A stretch of 64,000 bases of DNA from Zelopaecilomyces penicillatus (GCA_005765155.1 VCCP01000003.1:2542001-2606000); one strand, 5' to 3'; shown: positions 1 to 15,244, numbered from the stretch's first letter. Notes: generated from the sequence alone by a model not told the origin. A program made the numbers and translations.

Positions 1-3000
1 GAAGAGCCTTTATATTAAAAACCAACTATAGTAAATATAAAGATAATTATATACTCTTAGACCTTAATTATATTTTCTATAATAAAATCAATTGGATATT
101 ATATATTAACTTCTCCTATTTTTAATATCAGAAAACAAAAATCTAGAATAAATTCTTCCTATACTATATAGGAGTATAAGGAATCAAGAATATCCTTATA
201 GGAGATCAATTCATTAACTAGTATAAGGCTAAGTACTTTATATCTTTTAAAATTAATATATTCAAACCATACCCTAAGACCCTAGAAGAATATAAATAAG
301 GAGCTGAAAACAAAGACTATAAATCTATCTATTATAAGGTTTATAAATAAAAAAAGCTTAAATTAGAATATAATAAACTATAACTCATAGACTATAAAAA
401 AGAGGACTTATATAATTACACCAACCTTAAGTATAATATATACTTATAATAGAAGCTAATATAATAATATAAAAGATAACTACTAAAAGACAATATCCCA
501 GAAAGAACTTAATACAAAGCTATAATAATAATCAACTATAATAAACCTTAATATAGATAATATATAGAAGAAAACAAATATATATACAAGGAAATAAAGA
601 ACCTCTATAAACAAGAATTCAACTTCTAAACCTATAAAGAAAGTCAAATCAATCAAACTCTATACTATATAATCACTCAAAGCTTGGATAGAATAAATTA
701 TAATAGACTATACAAGGAATACAATCCTAGAAACTTAAAAAACAAATAAAATCACCTATAAGAGAATTATAGTACAACCCCCTATAAAAGACCCTCTATA
801 TAATAAACACTAATAAGCTCAAACTAATAATAGAAATATAAATTATAGGATATTATTTTCATACTCTAATAGATAGCAAAGCAATAAGCAATTATATATT
901 ATCAAAAGCTATAAATCATATATAACTACTATAATATAATAAGAAAGAATTATATCCTTTATATAACCTAAAAGGAAATACCTTTACCTATAATAGAAAA
1001 TAGATTAATAAAGAGATTAATTATCTCTAATTCAAAGTCCAAGGATATCAAGATAATACTATATTTAATATAATAGATACTAAAGAATATAAACTTATAT
1101 TAGGCTATCCCTAATTATTTAATAATAACCTATAGATCAATTGGAAGATAGGCTAGATATAATAGAGTAATATTATATTATCTCTAAGAAATTATAAAGA
1201 TCTAATAATAATAAGCAAAGTAAAGAAAGTATACTTTATAGCTATCAAGAAGGGCCTCCTACTAGGAAATCATACTAAAAAACAATATAATAATTAATAA
1301 TAATAAACCTAATAAGTTATTACTACCCTTAGAATAATAATAAAGCAATTATAAGAATACTCTAAGGATAAATCACTCTTAGATATAGAAAAATAACTTA
1401 TACCTATATCAGAAGAATATTATAAATATATCAAATTATTTTATAAAGAGCTTAAAATAAAGCTCTCCTTATATAACCAATAGGATTATAAAATTCAGAT
1501 TATAGATAGAAAGAAGCCTACTTTCACTAAGATCTATACACTAAACACCAAGGAACTCAAAATATTATAAAAGTATCTTAATAAAATACTTAAAAAGGGA
1601 TATATCCAACCATCCATATCCAAAGCAGAATACCCTATTATATTTATACTAAAAAAGAATAATAAGCTATAACTAGTTATAGATTATTAATTATTAAATA
1701 TAATTATAATCAAGGATTAAATACCCTTACTATTAATTAATAAACTATATAATTAATTATATAGAATAAATTAGTTTATTACTCTAGACCTTAAAGAAGT
1801 ATATAACTTGATTCAAATAAAGAAAGGCAATAAATAGAAAACCACTTTCAGAATCAAGTTTAGACTTTTCAAGTATCTAATAATACCTTTTAGCTTAATT
1901 AATACCCCTATAATATTCTAGTATATAATTAATAATATTCTCTAAAAATATTTAGATATCTTTATAATAATCTATCTAAATAATATCCTAATCTTCTTCT
2001 AAATAGAAGAAGAATATAAAGAATATATCTATAAGGTATTATAACTACTCTAAGATAATAATCTTCTTATTAAACCAGAAAAATATAAATTTTATAAGTA
2101 AATGATTATCTTCCTAGGATATATCTTCTTATTAGGTAAAATTCAAATAGAATCAGTAAAAATCATTATAGTATATAACTAGCTAATACCATAAAATATT
2201 ATAAATATATAAGAGTTTTTAAGCTTTATTAACTACTATTAAAAGTTTATCCATAATTATAGCAAAATAGCCACATCACTTATTAAATATACTAAGAAAG
2301 ATTATAAATTCCTATAGAAATCTAATATAGATATTATATTTAAAGAACTTAAGAAATAAATCTATAAAGAACCTATACTAGTAATATATAATCTAGATAA
2401 ACCTATAGAACTCGAAACTAATGCTTTAAACTATACTATTAAAGCATAGATTAAATAATAAAATAATAAAGATAGACTATAATCTATTGCCTTCTATTCT
2501 AAGAAACTTTATAGAGCAGAACTTAATTATCCAATCTATAATAAGGAATTTATAGCTATTATTAAAGCTTTTAATAAATTCTTATATTATTTATAAGAAA
2601 GCAATCACTAAATAAAGGTTTTTACTAATTATAAGAATATCTCTTACTTTATTATTATATAGAAGTTAAATATATAATAAACCCATTATATAGAGACCCT
2701 TATGGATTATAACTATAAAATCATCCATTATAAAGAATCCGAAAATAATAGAGTAGACACTCTAAGCTAACAAAGCAACCATAATGATAGAAAGCCTTAT
2801 TATAAAGGATAAATCTTTTAAATAATTAAATCAGGTATGCTATAGATAAAACTAAATACTATATATTAAGTTATATTAGCTAATCCTATTTTAAAATAAG
2901 TCAAGTAAGTATACTCCTTAGAAGATATAGCAAAGGTATTTAAAGATATAAAATAAAAGGATAGATATTATAAATATAATAAAAAACTCTGGATACTTAA

Positions 3001-4269
3001 AGAACTCTAGAAAACTATTATATAAGAATTATATAAATCCCCTATTTATAATTACTAAAGAATTATAAAGACTATAGAATAAATATAAAGATACTATAGA
3101 TTTAAAGGATTATAATAAATAGTTTAGAAGATTATAAGTAATTGCATTACTTATAGATAAACCAAGCTAGCAAGATATAAACTATATAAAGAGTTATAAC
3201 CACTATCAATGCCTATACAATCATAGGAATCAATATTATTTGACTTTATTATTAAACTATCCCTATTAGTAGAACCCCTTATAAGAATAGCCTATAACTT
3301 AATATAGGTTATTATAGAAAGACTAATAAAATTCTTATACTTTATACCCTATATTAAAGCAAGCTTAGTAAAAGATCTTACCTATAACTTTAATAGAGTA
3401 ATAATAAGCTTATATAGCTTACCAAAAGAAATCATCTCTAATAAAGAAATAACCTTTACCTTTAAATTTTAATAAGGATTAATAGGATATCTTAAGACTA
3501 GATATAGACTTAATACCATCTATTACCTATAAATAGATAAATAAATAGAATAGATTAATTAGATTATTAAAGGATACTTATATACTTATATTAATTACTA
3601 TTAAGATAATTGGATAAAATACCTATCAATTATATAACTAGCTTATAATATATCCATTTCCAAATCAATATAACTTATACCAATATATACTAATTATAGA
3701 TTTATATTAGAAATATTTTATCTATTATACTAAGAGGGATTAAAATCAAAAAAGGCTATATTTAATATTATATAAAAATAATAATTATATAAAGAACTTT
3801 ATATATAATTTCAAATCATCCATAATAGAATAAAATACTATATAGATTAATAAAGATTAAAGGGATTAATCTTTAAAGAGGGAGATATAATATATCTTTT
3901 GTATTATATACCAGGCAAAAATTCTCTAAATATTATAATAATATAACCAAGCAATAAATTGGATTTTAAGAAACTTAAACCTTTTAAAGTTAAGAAGGCT
4001 ATTTCCAATATTAATTATAAACTTTTACTATTAAAGAATATATAATTACACCCTATATTCTATATTTCCTTACCAAGCAAGGTATCTAATAATATAAAGG
4101 AATATATAATAATATAAATAGAAGTAATCAAAAAAGAATAAGAAATAGAGATAATATTAGATATTAGATAGGAAAATAAGTAAAATAAATACCTTATTAA
4201 ATAAAAAGGCTTTAGACCTAAAGATAATATATAGGAACCTACTAACTATTTGAATCATTATCATCCAAT

Positions 4270-4900
4270 ACTATAACAGTTCCTTTAGAACCAGTCAGCC
4301 TGATCAAAGACCCTAAATTAATAAACTTATTACTTAAACCCAAGGAAGATTAATCTATCTTATTTAAAGTACCTAGGAACTATAAATCCAATACCATATA
4401 ATACTTATATATCTCTAGGATAAAGACCAGATCAATCCTATCTTTAGTATTTAACTCCTCCAAACCCTAATAAACCAACTTAGAGCTTTACTCTTTAGCC
4501 TTCTTCTTAAGCTTATAGATATAAGATAAATGGTTTAGAGCTAAAGAGAGCTATGATTATAACTTAGATAATTAATCTTGGATATCTAAGATATTTTCTT
4601 TAGTTTCCTCTTCTTTAGAGTCTAAATAATAATATTACTCTAAAAGTTTTATTACTAATAAAATCAATAAGAATTAGATATTTAAATACAATAAGAGTGC
4701 ATATATAAAGATACCATTAAAACACCATTATAGAAGCAATCCCACTTCACATATACTATACAATAGCTACTGTTTTCTACTATATAACAAGATTATTTTC
4801 ATTTGAAATAATAAGAACACAGTATATCTACTATTTTACTATTAAAATCTACTCTCTTAGCTAGTATAGAATATTCAATACTATTAACAAGCATAACATA
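4270..4900 (-). pseudogene. Antisense accessory ORF of A1, degraded, with cysteine cluster
   Basis: Between the chromodomain and the 3' LTR the minus strand reads as a protein relic. At 4736-4819 the minus frame gives C-S-Y-Y, then six residues, C, eight residues, C-x2-Y, four residues, C. The Tyr codons are TAT, what RIP makes of TGT (Cys). The same spacing is seen in A2 at 38899-38991. Further 3' the antisense frame reads as a charged, possibly helical stretch (DSKEEETKENILDIQDQL). The boundaries are approximate and the function is unknown. A zinc-binding protein with a helical tail is my inference from the cysteine spacing. Confidence 0.5.
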
Positions 4901-5064
4901 CTTAATAATCTTCTTAAAAGGATATTATAGTTTCCTAATATAATCTAATATTATAAGAAACAATTCAATATAATATAAGTTCTATAACTTATAAAATATT
5001 AAGAAAGGAAGGAAAGGTATACCTATAGGCTTTAAGAACAAGACCTTTTAAGAGAGAGATATTA

Positions 5065-5521
5065 TATCACAACCTAATAACCAAGGTTATATAATAGGCC
5101 TTAATTATATAACTTATAATATTACTAGGTATATACCAGAGGCTTAGAATTGAATAGAATTAAATCATAATTCTAAAGGTAACCCTAGGCTTAGGATCAC
5201 TCTTAAAACTATAATTTAATAGGATAGCTTACAATTCTAAATATAATCCAATAATAAGGATTATAACTTAAATCATAATCTATAATATATATATATACCC
5301 TTAATTTTCACTCTTTAGATATAGCTTAGATAGTTATTAATATACTTTCAACTTTATTATATTATTCACTATTACTTACTATACTAATACTTAACCCCTG
5401 ATTATAATACTCAATATCTATCACCAATATAATAAATATATTGCTTAGAATGCCCTAACTTATCTACTAATATAAACCCTTTTTATTAGGTTTATCCCTT
5501 AGGAATTCACTAAACATCACA
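5065..5521 (+). repeat. 3' LTR of A1 (457 bp)
   Basis: Begins TATCACAACC after the purine-rich stretch agagagagat and ends ACATCACA. From about 5285 to the end it closely matches both A2 LTRs (cttaggaattcactaaaca at the end). The first approximately 220 bp do not align well with A2. This suggests a shared R-U5 with a different U3, so A1 and A2 are different subfamilies. Confidence 0.8.
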
Positions 5522-8500
5522 CTATAATAAAGATTATAATAGTTATAATAATTATTATAGTATTTATAATATAGATTCTAATAATTATATAAGTCTTTTA
5601 GTTTAATTAAAAGCTTATAAATTAATTAAATCCTTTAAGATAGATTAATCTATTAATTTTAATAAGATATAAAGCTCTTTTAATTCTCTCTTTAAACTAA
5701 AAAAGCTTTAAAGATTATAAAATTACCTTTAAGATCTTAGTTTATAAAGCTTATTTCTTTTATAATATAAAGAAAAAAGATTTTAATTATCTATTAATAG
5801 AAAGATATATAAATTAAATAAATATTTTTATCTAATATAATTAATAATCTAATTAATTTTATTTTAAAGCTTAATTTAATATCTTATTAATACTTTTTAA
5901 TAGGGATAATAATCTTATAATAAGCTTTAATAACTTTATAAATTATTAGATTTAATTTATTAATTATTAAAATTAATTTTAATTCTTATAAAAAAAGTTA
6001 TAATAAACTAAGATTTTTATTTATAATTATTATATAATTAATAAGATTAATTATAATTAATAAGATTAATTATAATAAATAAGATTAATTATAATAAATA
6101 AAATAATAATTTAAAGAAATAATAATAGCTAGGCCTAGATTATAATAGTTTATAATTAATCTAAAATAATCTTTATAAAGTATTTTAATAAAATATTTTA
6201 TTTATAAATATAAAAGCTAGATATATTAAAATTAATATCTTTATTTATTAATTAATCTTTTAATAATATTAAAACCTTTTTTTTATTATTAAAATATAAA
6301 TATAAGGGATAATTATTATAATAGGCTTTTAATTCTTTAAATAAGCCTTTTATAATAAAAAAGATAATATAATTTTCTTTATTAAATAATAAAAGAATCT
6401 TTTAATAATAGTATTTTCTTTTTATTAAAATAAGCTTTATAAAAAGCTTATTATAAGGGATTAATTTTATTTAAAAAATATCTTCTTTTATAATTTCTAG
6501 AATTTTTAATAAATCTAGAATTAGATTTTTAAAGGATCTATATATTAATTTAGCTTATATATAAATTAAATAAAAAAAATCTATTTTCTTTATAATAATA
6601 AAATTAAATAAGCCTATTAAAATTTTAATAATCTTTTTTAATAATTATAAGCTAATATAACTAAAATAAATATATTAAATCTCTATTAATTATAATAGTT
6701 TTTAATAATTAATTTTAATTAAAAGATTTATAATTCTTTTTAAAATAATATTTTTAAAGGATTTTAAAAAAGATATAGCTTCTTTTAATAGATTTTTTAA
6801 TAAACTTAAATTTATATTAAAGCTTTTTAATATATATAAGCCTAAAATTTTAAGGCTTTTTATTAATTCTAATAATTATTTAATTAATTTAAAGAGTTTA
6901 ATAAGATTCTTATATATATTAAAAAAAGATTTAAAGATAATTTTAATTATTATTAAATAATTATAATAATAATCAAAAAATCCTATAAATTTAAATATAA
7001 GCTTTTTTTTTATTAAAAAAAGAAATTATATTTAATAAAATTTAATAGCTTATAATAGATTTAATCTATTAAAAAAAGCTTCTTTTATAAAAATATATTA
7101 TTAAAAGTATAATAATTTATCTTATTTATTATATTTATATTTATATTAAGGATATATAATATACTTTTTAGTTTTAAAAATATTATAAATCTTAAATTTA
7201 AGCTTTATAAATTTTAATAATATAGCTATTTTAGATCTTTTTAAATAAATTAAATTATTATTAATTATTATAAATCTTAGTTTTTTATTATAAATACTAT
7301 AATTAATAAAAAGGATTTTATTATTAATAATATAATATATTAAGCTAGTATTATATAATAAGGTATTCTTTAAATTAATATTATAATAAATATTATAAAC
7401 TGATTTTTTAAGCTTTAAATCTTTTATATTAGATTTAAAATTAAAGCTTTAAATACTAGCTATAATATTCTAGTTATTTATAGATAGGTTATAAATACTT
7501 ATTATAAAGAAAGCTTTATTAGATTCCTTATTATTAATAATAAGCTTTTTTATTTTTTATTCTTTTAAAAAGATTTATAAGATTGTTTTTTAATAGATTT
7601 AAATAGTTTTTTCTTTTTTTTAAAGTTTTTATAAATTTTTTTAAAAGATTCCTTAGCTTTTTTAGCTTTATAAGAGCTAGTTTTTATAATTAAAGAGCTT
7701 TTATTTTATAGCTTTTTTAATAAATCTATTATAAGGAATTATAAATTCAGAGTATTTAATAAGATATTAAGTATTATATAAATCCTAATATTATTTCTTT
7801 AATATTTAATTTATTATAAAAAAGCTTCTTTATAGCCTTTAAATATTAATTTATTTAATTTATAAGCTATATAATAATTATTAAAGCTAAGCTTATAAAA
7901 GGTATTATAAAGGGTTTTATATTATAAAGTAATACTATAATAGTATTATATATTTAATATTTAATAAGCTTTTAATAATATTATAATCTAATTTATAAAA
8001 GCTTATAAGTATTATAAATAACTATTATAAAATAATAAAAATAAAATAATCTAATAATAATTATTAAAGCTAAGGCTTATAATAAAGATTAAAAGAAAAA
8101 TAAATAATTTAAGTATTTATAATTAGATTAATAAAGCTTAAAGTTATTAAATATAGTTATTAAAGCCTTTTAATTTATAGGCTTTTAAAAAAGTTTATAT
8201 TTTCTTAAATAGCTTTTTTAAAGTTAAATCCCTTAATATATTTATAAGCTATATTAATTATAATAATAGCTAAAATAGCTTAAATTAAGATTATAATGAT
8301 TATTTAATAATCTTGATAATTATAATTATTATAAATTAAGCCTGTAATTATTATAATTATTATATAAGCTTTTATATTTAAGATTAAAGAATTTATAATT
8401 TTAATAAATTCTCTTTTATTAAAAGATCTTAATTTAATATTTTTAAGATTAGATTATTATAATTAATAATTATAATAATATAAAGAAAAAATAAGTTTTT

Positions 8501-8900
8501 AAAAATAAACTTATAATTATATAATAGTATTATAAATAATTAAAAATATTAGTTATAATAATATTATAAATAGCTAGGTTTTAATAAAAGCTTTAAAAAT
8601 AATTAATTAATTAAAAGGGAGTAATAAATATAAGGGCTATTTATTATATACTAATTATAATTAGATTATAGTATAACTAATATAATATCTTTATTTAATT
8701 AATTAATTTCTATAATCTTATATAGGCCTTTTATAAAATTAATTAATAATTTAAATAATTAATTATATTTAATATAATTAATAAAATTATAACCTATAAT
8801 TCTATAAATCTATATTAATAATCTATAAATCTAAAAATAGATTATATTATAAATCTAAGATTTAATTCTTATATATATAGTTTTTTTTATAATTTATAAT
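5522..8900 (-). mobile_element. Copia-like retroelement relic, minus strand, truncated
   Basis: Reading the minus strand with stops as Gln/Trp/Arg gives a protease-like stretch at about 7300-7500 (LLYNTSLIYYIINNKILF, resembling the fungal Ty1/Copia pattern D-T-G-x2-x-H-I-x-N). It continues into IINNNLIYLKRSKIAILL, a gag-pre-integrase-like segment and a possible integrase region (about 6600-7000). No reverse transcriptase was found before A1 begins at 5521, so A1 probably interrupted this element and the rest lies left of the window. Extremely AT-rich; domain edges are uncertain, and it could be another element class. Confidence 0.45.
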
Positions 8901-9030
8901 TAATAAAAAATATAGATTTAATATAATTAAAATAATAGAAAAATCTAATATATAAAGAGATTAAAAAAATTAAAAAGAAATTCTTTTTTTTATAATCTAA
9001 AATAATTATTCTTTTAAGCTTATAATTTAT

Positions 9031-9502
9031 CATAATTTATAATATATAATTATAATTAAAATTAATAATAATAATAATAAAAGAAAAATAATAAATAATT
9101 ATTTAAAATAAATTTTAAAGAAAAAAAATAATAATAATTATATTATTAATATAAAAAAGAAAACAGGATTTAATTAAGAATCTAACTATCTTATATATCT
9201 AAAAATATTAAGATTATTTAAAATTATTTAAGTATTTTAAATAATATTTATTTAGAACTTTTTAGGTATTTTAAATATAAAGAAAGAGAGGGGTATAAGA
9301 GATAAGCTTTTATTTTATTAATCTAGCTTTATATAGTAGGTCAAGCTGCCTGAGCATCTTAGGTCTTATAACAGGTCTAGTTATAATAAGATAGTAGAAC
9401 TAATTATTAGGCTATAGCAGATTTAGCTATTAAGCTATAGCAGGTCTGGCTGCTAGGGGATAATAGGTTAGACTATTATATAAAAACCTACTTATTTTAA
9501 TA
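9031..9502 (+). repeat. Solo-LTR-like repeat, family C copy C1
   Basis: Homologous over its length to C2 (49186-49645) and to the reverse complement of C3 (61246-61663). The first approximately 130 bp are fully RIPped (only A/T transitions of the C2 sequence). The last approximately 180 bp keep G and C and contain imperfect repeats of ctatagcaggtctggctgct. Full-length copies read TG at one end and CA at the other, as LTRs do. No shared internal sequence flanks the copies, so they are probably solo LTRs. Orientation is relative to C2. Confidence 0.7.
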
Positions 9503-9516
9503 AAAAGTATTTAATA

Positions 9517-9689
9517 TATTATAAGCTTAAGCTTAAAGGTTTAAGTATTAAATATAAAAATAAGATAGGCTTAGATTAAGCTTTATTAATATAAGAATAA
9601 GAATTAAAATAAAAACTTTTCTTTCTCTTTAAATTTATTAATATTATTTTAATATTTATTTATAATAATTATAAAGCTAGTTTATTATA
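9517..9689 (+). repeat. 5' LTR of D1
   Basis: Direct copy of 15961-16132; the differences seen are mostly transitions, as RIP predicts. Begins TATTATAAGC (RIPped TG start) and ends GTTTATTATA (RIPped CA end). Confidence 0.75.
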
Positions 9690-12600
9690 TTTAATAAACT
9701 TTCTTTTTATACTCTTTTAAAAAAGAATATATATTTAAAATAATATAATAATTTTTATTATAAAGTTAATAAAATAATTAATTAATTTTAAAGGATATAT
9801 TTTATTGATTTTAAGAAAATAGAAAGGCTATTTTTTATATAAAAATATAAATTATTAATTAAAATTATAAAATATTTAATTTAAAAAAGAAATTAAGAAA
9901 TTAATTTATTTTAATATAAATACTTTTTCTTATTTTAATTATTTAATTAAAATAAAAATACCTCTTTTTTATAATTAATAATAAACTATTATAAAATATT
10001 ATTATTATAGATTTTATTAATAATTATAAGAATTAATAGAAAGTTATTTAAAGTAATATATTAATATTCTTTTAAAGATATATTTAAAAAGTTTATTTAA
10101 TTAATATTTTTTATTAAAGAGATATTGAAAAAATTTATTTAATTAATATTTTTAATTAAATATATAATTTAAATAAGTTTTTAAATACATAGTATTAGCT
10201 TTTTATAACCTTTATTATAAAGATATAATATAGATAAAACTAGAATATATTAAATAATAATTAAAAGAATTCTTTTTTATATTTTTTATATATTTTAAAT
10301 AAAAGCTTTTAATAATAAATAAATTAATCTAGCTTAATCTAATAAAATTAATAAAACTCTATTAAATACTAAATTATTATATATATAATATTTATTTAAA
10401 ATAAAGTATCTTATATATTAATTATTTTATAATTATATTTTATTATTAATAAATTATTATAAAGCTTAACATATTTAATTTAAGTAAAAATAAAAAATAA
10501 AATCTTATTTTATATATAATTATCCTTATTTAAATTAATAAAAATACCTTTATAATTAATATTAATATAATAATTATAATTAAATATTATATAAAATAAA
10601 AAGGGATTAAAAAAAAGAATTATATTATTTCTATTAAAGATAATTATTATACTATAAAATAGATTTTAATTAAAATATTAAATAAAAGAAAAATATAGAT
10701 ATTTATATTTATTATAAGAATTAAGAATATATATTAGATTAATATTATTTTATATAATTATAATACTCTATTAAAATTAATATTATTAATTTTAATATAA
10801 TATTTAATTTAATTTAAAGAAAAAAATATTATTTTTAAATTAAATCTTACTTAGAAATAGATTAATTATATAATAGCTTTAAAAAAGATCAATATTAGAT
10901 TATAATAAAAAAAGAATAAAATATTAAAATTAAATTAAATAAATATTTATTTTTAATATTTATTCTTTTAAATTTTATTATATTTATAAATATATAGATT
11001 AATTTAGAATATATATATTATAATATAATTAATAAATAAATAAATAACTTAATAATTAAAATTAAATTTAATATATCTTTTAAAACTATATATATTTAAT
11101 ATTATTATGGGATTAATTAAGAATTATAAGATATATTTTATAATTAAGATATAAATAGATATTAATAGCTAGGATTTTATTTTAATTATATATATAATTT
11201 TAAGGCTATTAAAAGATTTTATCTTAAGATTATCTTAAATATTATATAAATAGATTTATTTTATTATTAAAAAGAAAGAATTTTAAATTAATTAAATTAA
11301 TAAAATAATTATAAATAAAAACTTGATTTAATTAAAATATATAAATATTATTATAATTATAAGATTTATATTTATTATATTAATAAATAAATAAAGATAA
11401 AAGATATTTAATATAAATAAATTTCTTATTATTAATATTTATAAAATAAATATTATTTTAATAAATATTATCAAATAATATAAAACTTTAAATAATTTAC
11501 TTAAAATAAATATAAAATAAATAATAATTCTATTATAGCTTTTTAAAGAATTATATAACTTTATAATATTATTTAATAAAAACAAAGCTAATTATTTATT
11601 CTTATATTAAAGAATAATAAACTATTATATTTAAATCTAAACTAGATTAAATAAATAATAAATATATCTATTATAAAAACCCTTATTTAATATACCCTAA
11701 GATTATTTATTAAAAATATAAAAATAAAAAATAGAATTAATAAATAAAAAATAAATTAAAGCTAATTTTCTTTTAATTATTATATTTATTCTTTTTATTA
11801 AAAAAACTATATAAAAATAAAGGTTTTATATAGATTATTAAACCTTAAATAAAATTATAATAAACGATTAATATTTATTATTATTAATTAAAAAGATATT
11901 GAGATTATTATTTAATCTCTATTAATTTATAAAGCTAGATATTTATATTATTTTTAATAAAACTTAAATTATAAAGAATAATAAATATCTTATAATATTC
12001 TAGATTTAATTTATTATATTATTTAATAGTTTTAATAGTTTTATAATTGTTTAATAATATATTAGTTTAATCTTAGGATATACCTTAAATAAGTTTATTA
12101 TAATATATTTAAATAATATTCTTATATAATTAAAAGGCTTTAAAAGGATTATTTATAAAAGATTTAAAATATTCTTATATATTTATAAACATTAATTTAT
12201 TTATTATAATTATTATTTATTATTTAAGATTTATTATTAAAATAAAGAAAACTATATATTTAATATTAAAAATAATTATAATTATAAAAGAATAAAAGAT
12301 ATTTATATATATATAAGAAGTTAAAAGCTTTTTAGGATTAATTAATCTTTATTAAAAATTTATATTATTCTTTTTTATTTTAATTAAGTTATTTATTTAA
12401 TTAATAAATAAATAAAGAAATCTCTTTTTAATAAAATAATATGAAAAATTTAATTTTTAAAATAATAAAATAAATATTTATTATAAATATATAATAATAT
12501 TTTATTATTAATTATATATTATTTAATTAAATTTATTATAATTAAAAATAAAAAATCTTTAATAATTATATTATATTTATAAGTATAATTAATTATATTT

Positions 12601-15244
12601 AAAAGTATAATTAATTAAATTTAAAGAAATAATAAAGCTATTTATTATCTTAATTAATTATAAAAACTTAGAATATTTTATAGGCTTTAAAGAGCTCTTT
12701 AAATAATAAATTAAATAAATAAAAATATATTTATTCTTTTAATATTATCTTTATTATTAATCTAGTTTTTAAATAATTTAATCTAATATATTATTAAAAA
12801 GAAAAGAAAATATAAATAATAAAAAAGTAATCTTAATATAAATTATATACCTAATTAAGATAGCTTTAATATATATTTATATATTATTTAAAAAGAAAAT
12901 AAATAATCTTTTAAATATGAAAATATTATTTTAAGATATCTATTTATCTAGCCTTTAAAACTAGGCCTTTCAAAAAGAATCCTATTTATAATTATTATTT
13001 ATATATAATTATAAAGAATATATAATAATTCCTTATTAAAGCTAAAATAAAAGAATAAATAATAGATTATATAATAAATATATATAAGATATTAATTTAT
13101 AAAGATTAATTCTAGCTTTTAAATTAAGAATTCTTTATTATTATAATTATTTAAAGGATTTATAAGTCTTTTTTAATAAGATATCTAAAATAAGAATAAA
13201 TATTTAAATTCTTTTATTATAATTATTATTAAAATAATATATTATAATTAATTTATATATAAGTATTTAATATATTAAAATAATTATATCTTTTAATAAT
13301 AATATTAATAATTATTTTAATTATTATTTATTATAAATAAATATTAAATATAAATATCTATTAATATTATAATAAAGCTTTTAAAATAAAAGAATTTATT
13401 AAAATTCTTTATTATTCTTATTAATTATTTATTAAAATATATTTAATATATATCTTAATAATTATAAATATTATTATTTTTAATCTATTAATTAATACTT
13501 AATAATAAAGAATCCTTAATAATTAATATAAATTTAAATAGATTTTTAAATAGATTTAAGATTAATTTAATATAATAAAAGCTATATTTAAATAAAGATA
13601 AAATATTATTAAAAGAATAAATAATTAGATTTCTTAATAATCTTTAATTTAAAGCTAATCTTATATAAATAATTATTATTTATATATTATAATAAGCTTA
13701 AAAGGCTATAAATAACTCTTAATATTTAATAAGATATTTTCTTTTTAAAGATAATATATAGCTCTTATTATATAATATTAAAATAAATTATTTAAATTAA
13801 AAACTAAATTCATTATATATTAAATATAAGATAATTATTATTCTTATATTTTTAATAATTATATTAAATATATTAAAAGGAATTTTATTTAATCCTTTAT
13901 ATTAATATAATAAAATAAATATCAAATAATCTATTTTTATTTTAATAGATAATAAATAATAAATCAAACCTTTATTAAATATTAAATAATAATAATAAGA
14001 ATATTATATAGAAATAAAAATAAAAGATATTTTAATAATAAAAAATAAATAAAAAAGGAATTAAAAATAATAAATACTTATAAAATAATAAGAATAAAAT
14101 AACTTTATATAAAAACTATTAAAGAATATAAAATAATTTTAAATATTAAATAATTTTAAAATAAAATAAAATAATTTTATATTTTAATAATATTTTTTAT
14201 TATTATTTAAAAATAAAATCTAATAGTATTTTAAATTTATTTTAAGCTTATTAAATATTCTCTTTTATTTAATACTTTAATTTTAATTCTATTTTATTTT
14301 AATTAATATTATCTATATATTAAAAATACTTTTAAAGTAAATTAAATAAAAACATGTTATAATTATTAAATAATTAATAAAAAATCTAATATAATAGATA
14401 TTATTAAATAATAATATAATATCTCAAGATTAATATATTTTAAATAAAGAAATATTTATTTTTACTAAGGATTTATATAAAAGATATAATAAAAATATAA
14501 AAATACTTTATAAATATATCTTAAATAATATAAAAGCTATAAATAATATAATAAAGCTAGTATTATTAATATTATTTATAGCTATTATAAAGATAAAAAA
14601 AATTAATAATAATTATTATATAATAATTAAAAAAATTTTTAAATTAAAGCCTGGTTTATCTTTTATTATTTTATTTATTATTAGGCTTATATCTCTTTTT
14701 TATATATAGATTATATCTTTTATTTTAATTAATGATTCTTTTTTAAAATTAATAAAAGCTCTTTTAAATATTATATATTTAAAAAAGATTTATATAAATA
14801 TAAAAGATTAAAGTGTATATTTTTTTCTATTATTATATAAAATAATATAAATTAAATCTAGATAAAAATATAATAGGAATATTATAATAAAATATTCTAA
14901 TTAAAGTATTTTAATTTAAAAATATATTAAAATCCCTAAAAATTAAAGAATTAATATCATAGAATTATTATAATAAAATAAAAGTATTAATAATACTTAT
15001 AATAAAAATAAAAGAAAAAATAAATATATATTTATAAATATTTATAAATATTATAAGTTTTATTATAATAATTCTTAAGTTATATTTTTAAGCCTTTATT
15101 TAAGTTTATTATTCTTAAATAAAAATAAATTATTTAATGATAATATTTAAAGCTTTAATTATTATTTTAATTATAATATAATTACTATATATTATATAAA
15201 TATATAATATTATAAATATATTATAAAATATATTATTATTTAAT

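Larger units (their letters stand above)
1..5521 (+). mobile_element. Ty3/Gypsy chromovirus, family A copy A1 (3' part, RIP-degraded)
   Basis: The 5' LTR and gag lie left of the window; what remains corresponds to copy A2 from about 34270 onward. In the plus frame, reading stops as Gln/Trp/Arg, the order is: aspartic protease (about 840-1150, LIDSKAISNYIL, a mutated D-S-G), reverse transcriptase (about 1500-2200, with KTAFR and IYLNNILIF in place of the catalytic YLDDIL), RNase H (about 2380-2770), integrase core (about 3220-3700, DFIIKLSLL) and chromodomain (about 4120-4260, YLIKQKGFRPKDN). The order PR-RT-RH-IN-chromodomain defines a chromovirus. An antisense frame follows (separate entry), then a purine-rich stretch and the 3' LTR. 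Stops are frequent, so it is dead. The target duplication cannot be tested because the 5' end is missing. Confidence 0.85.
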
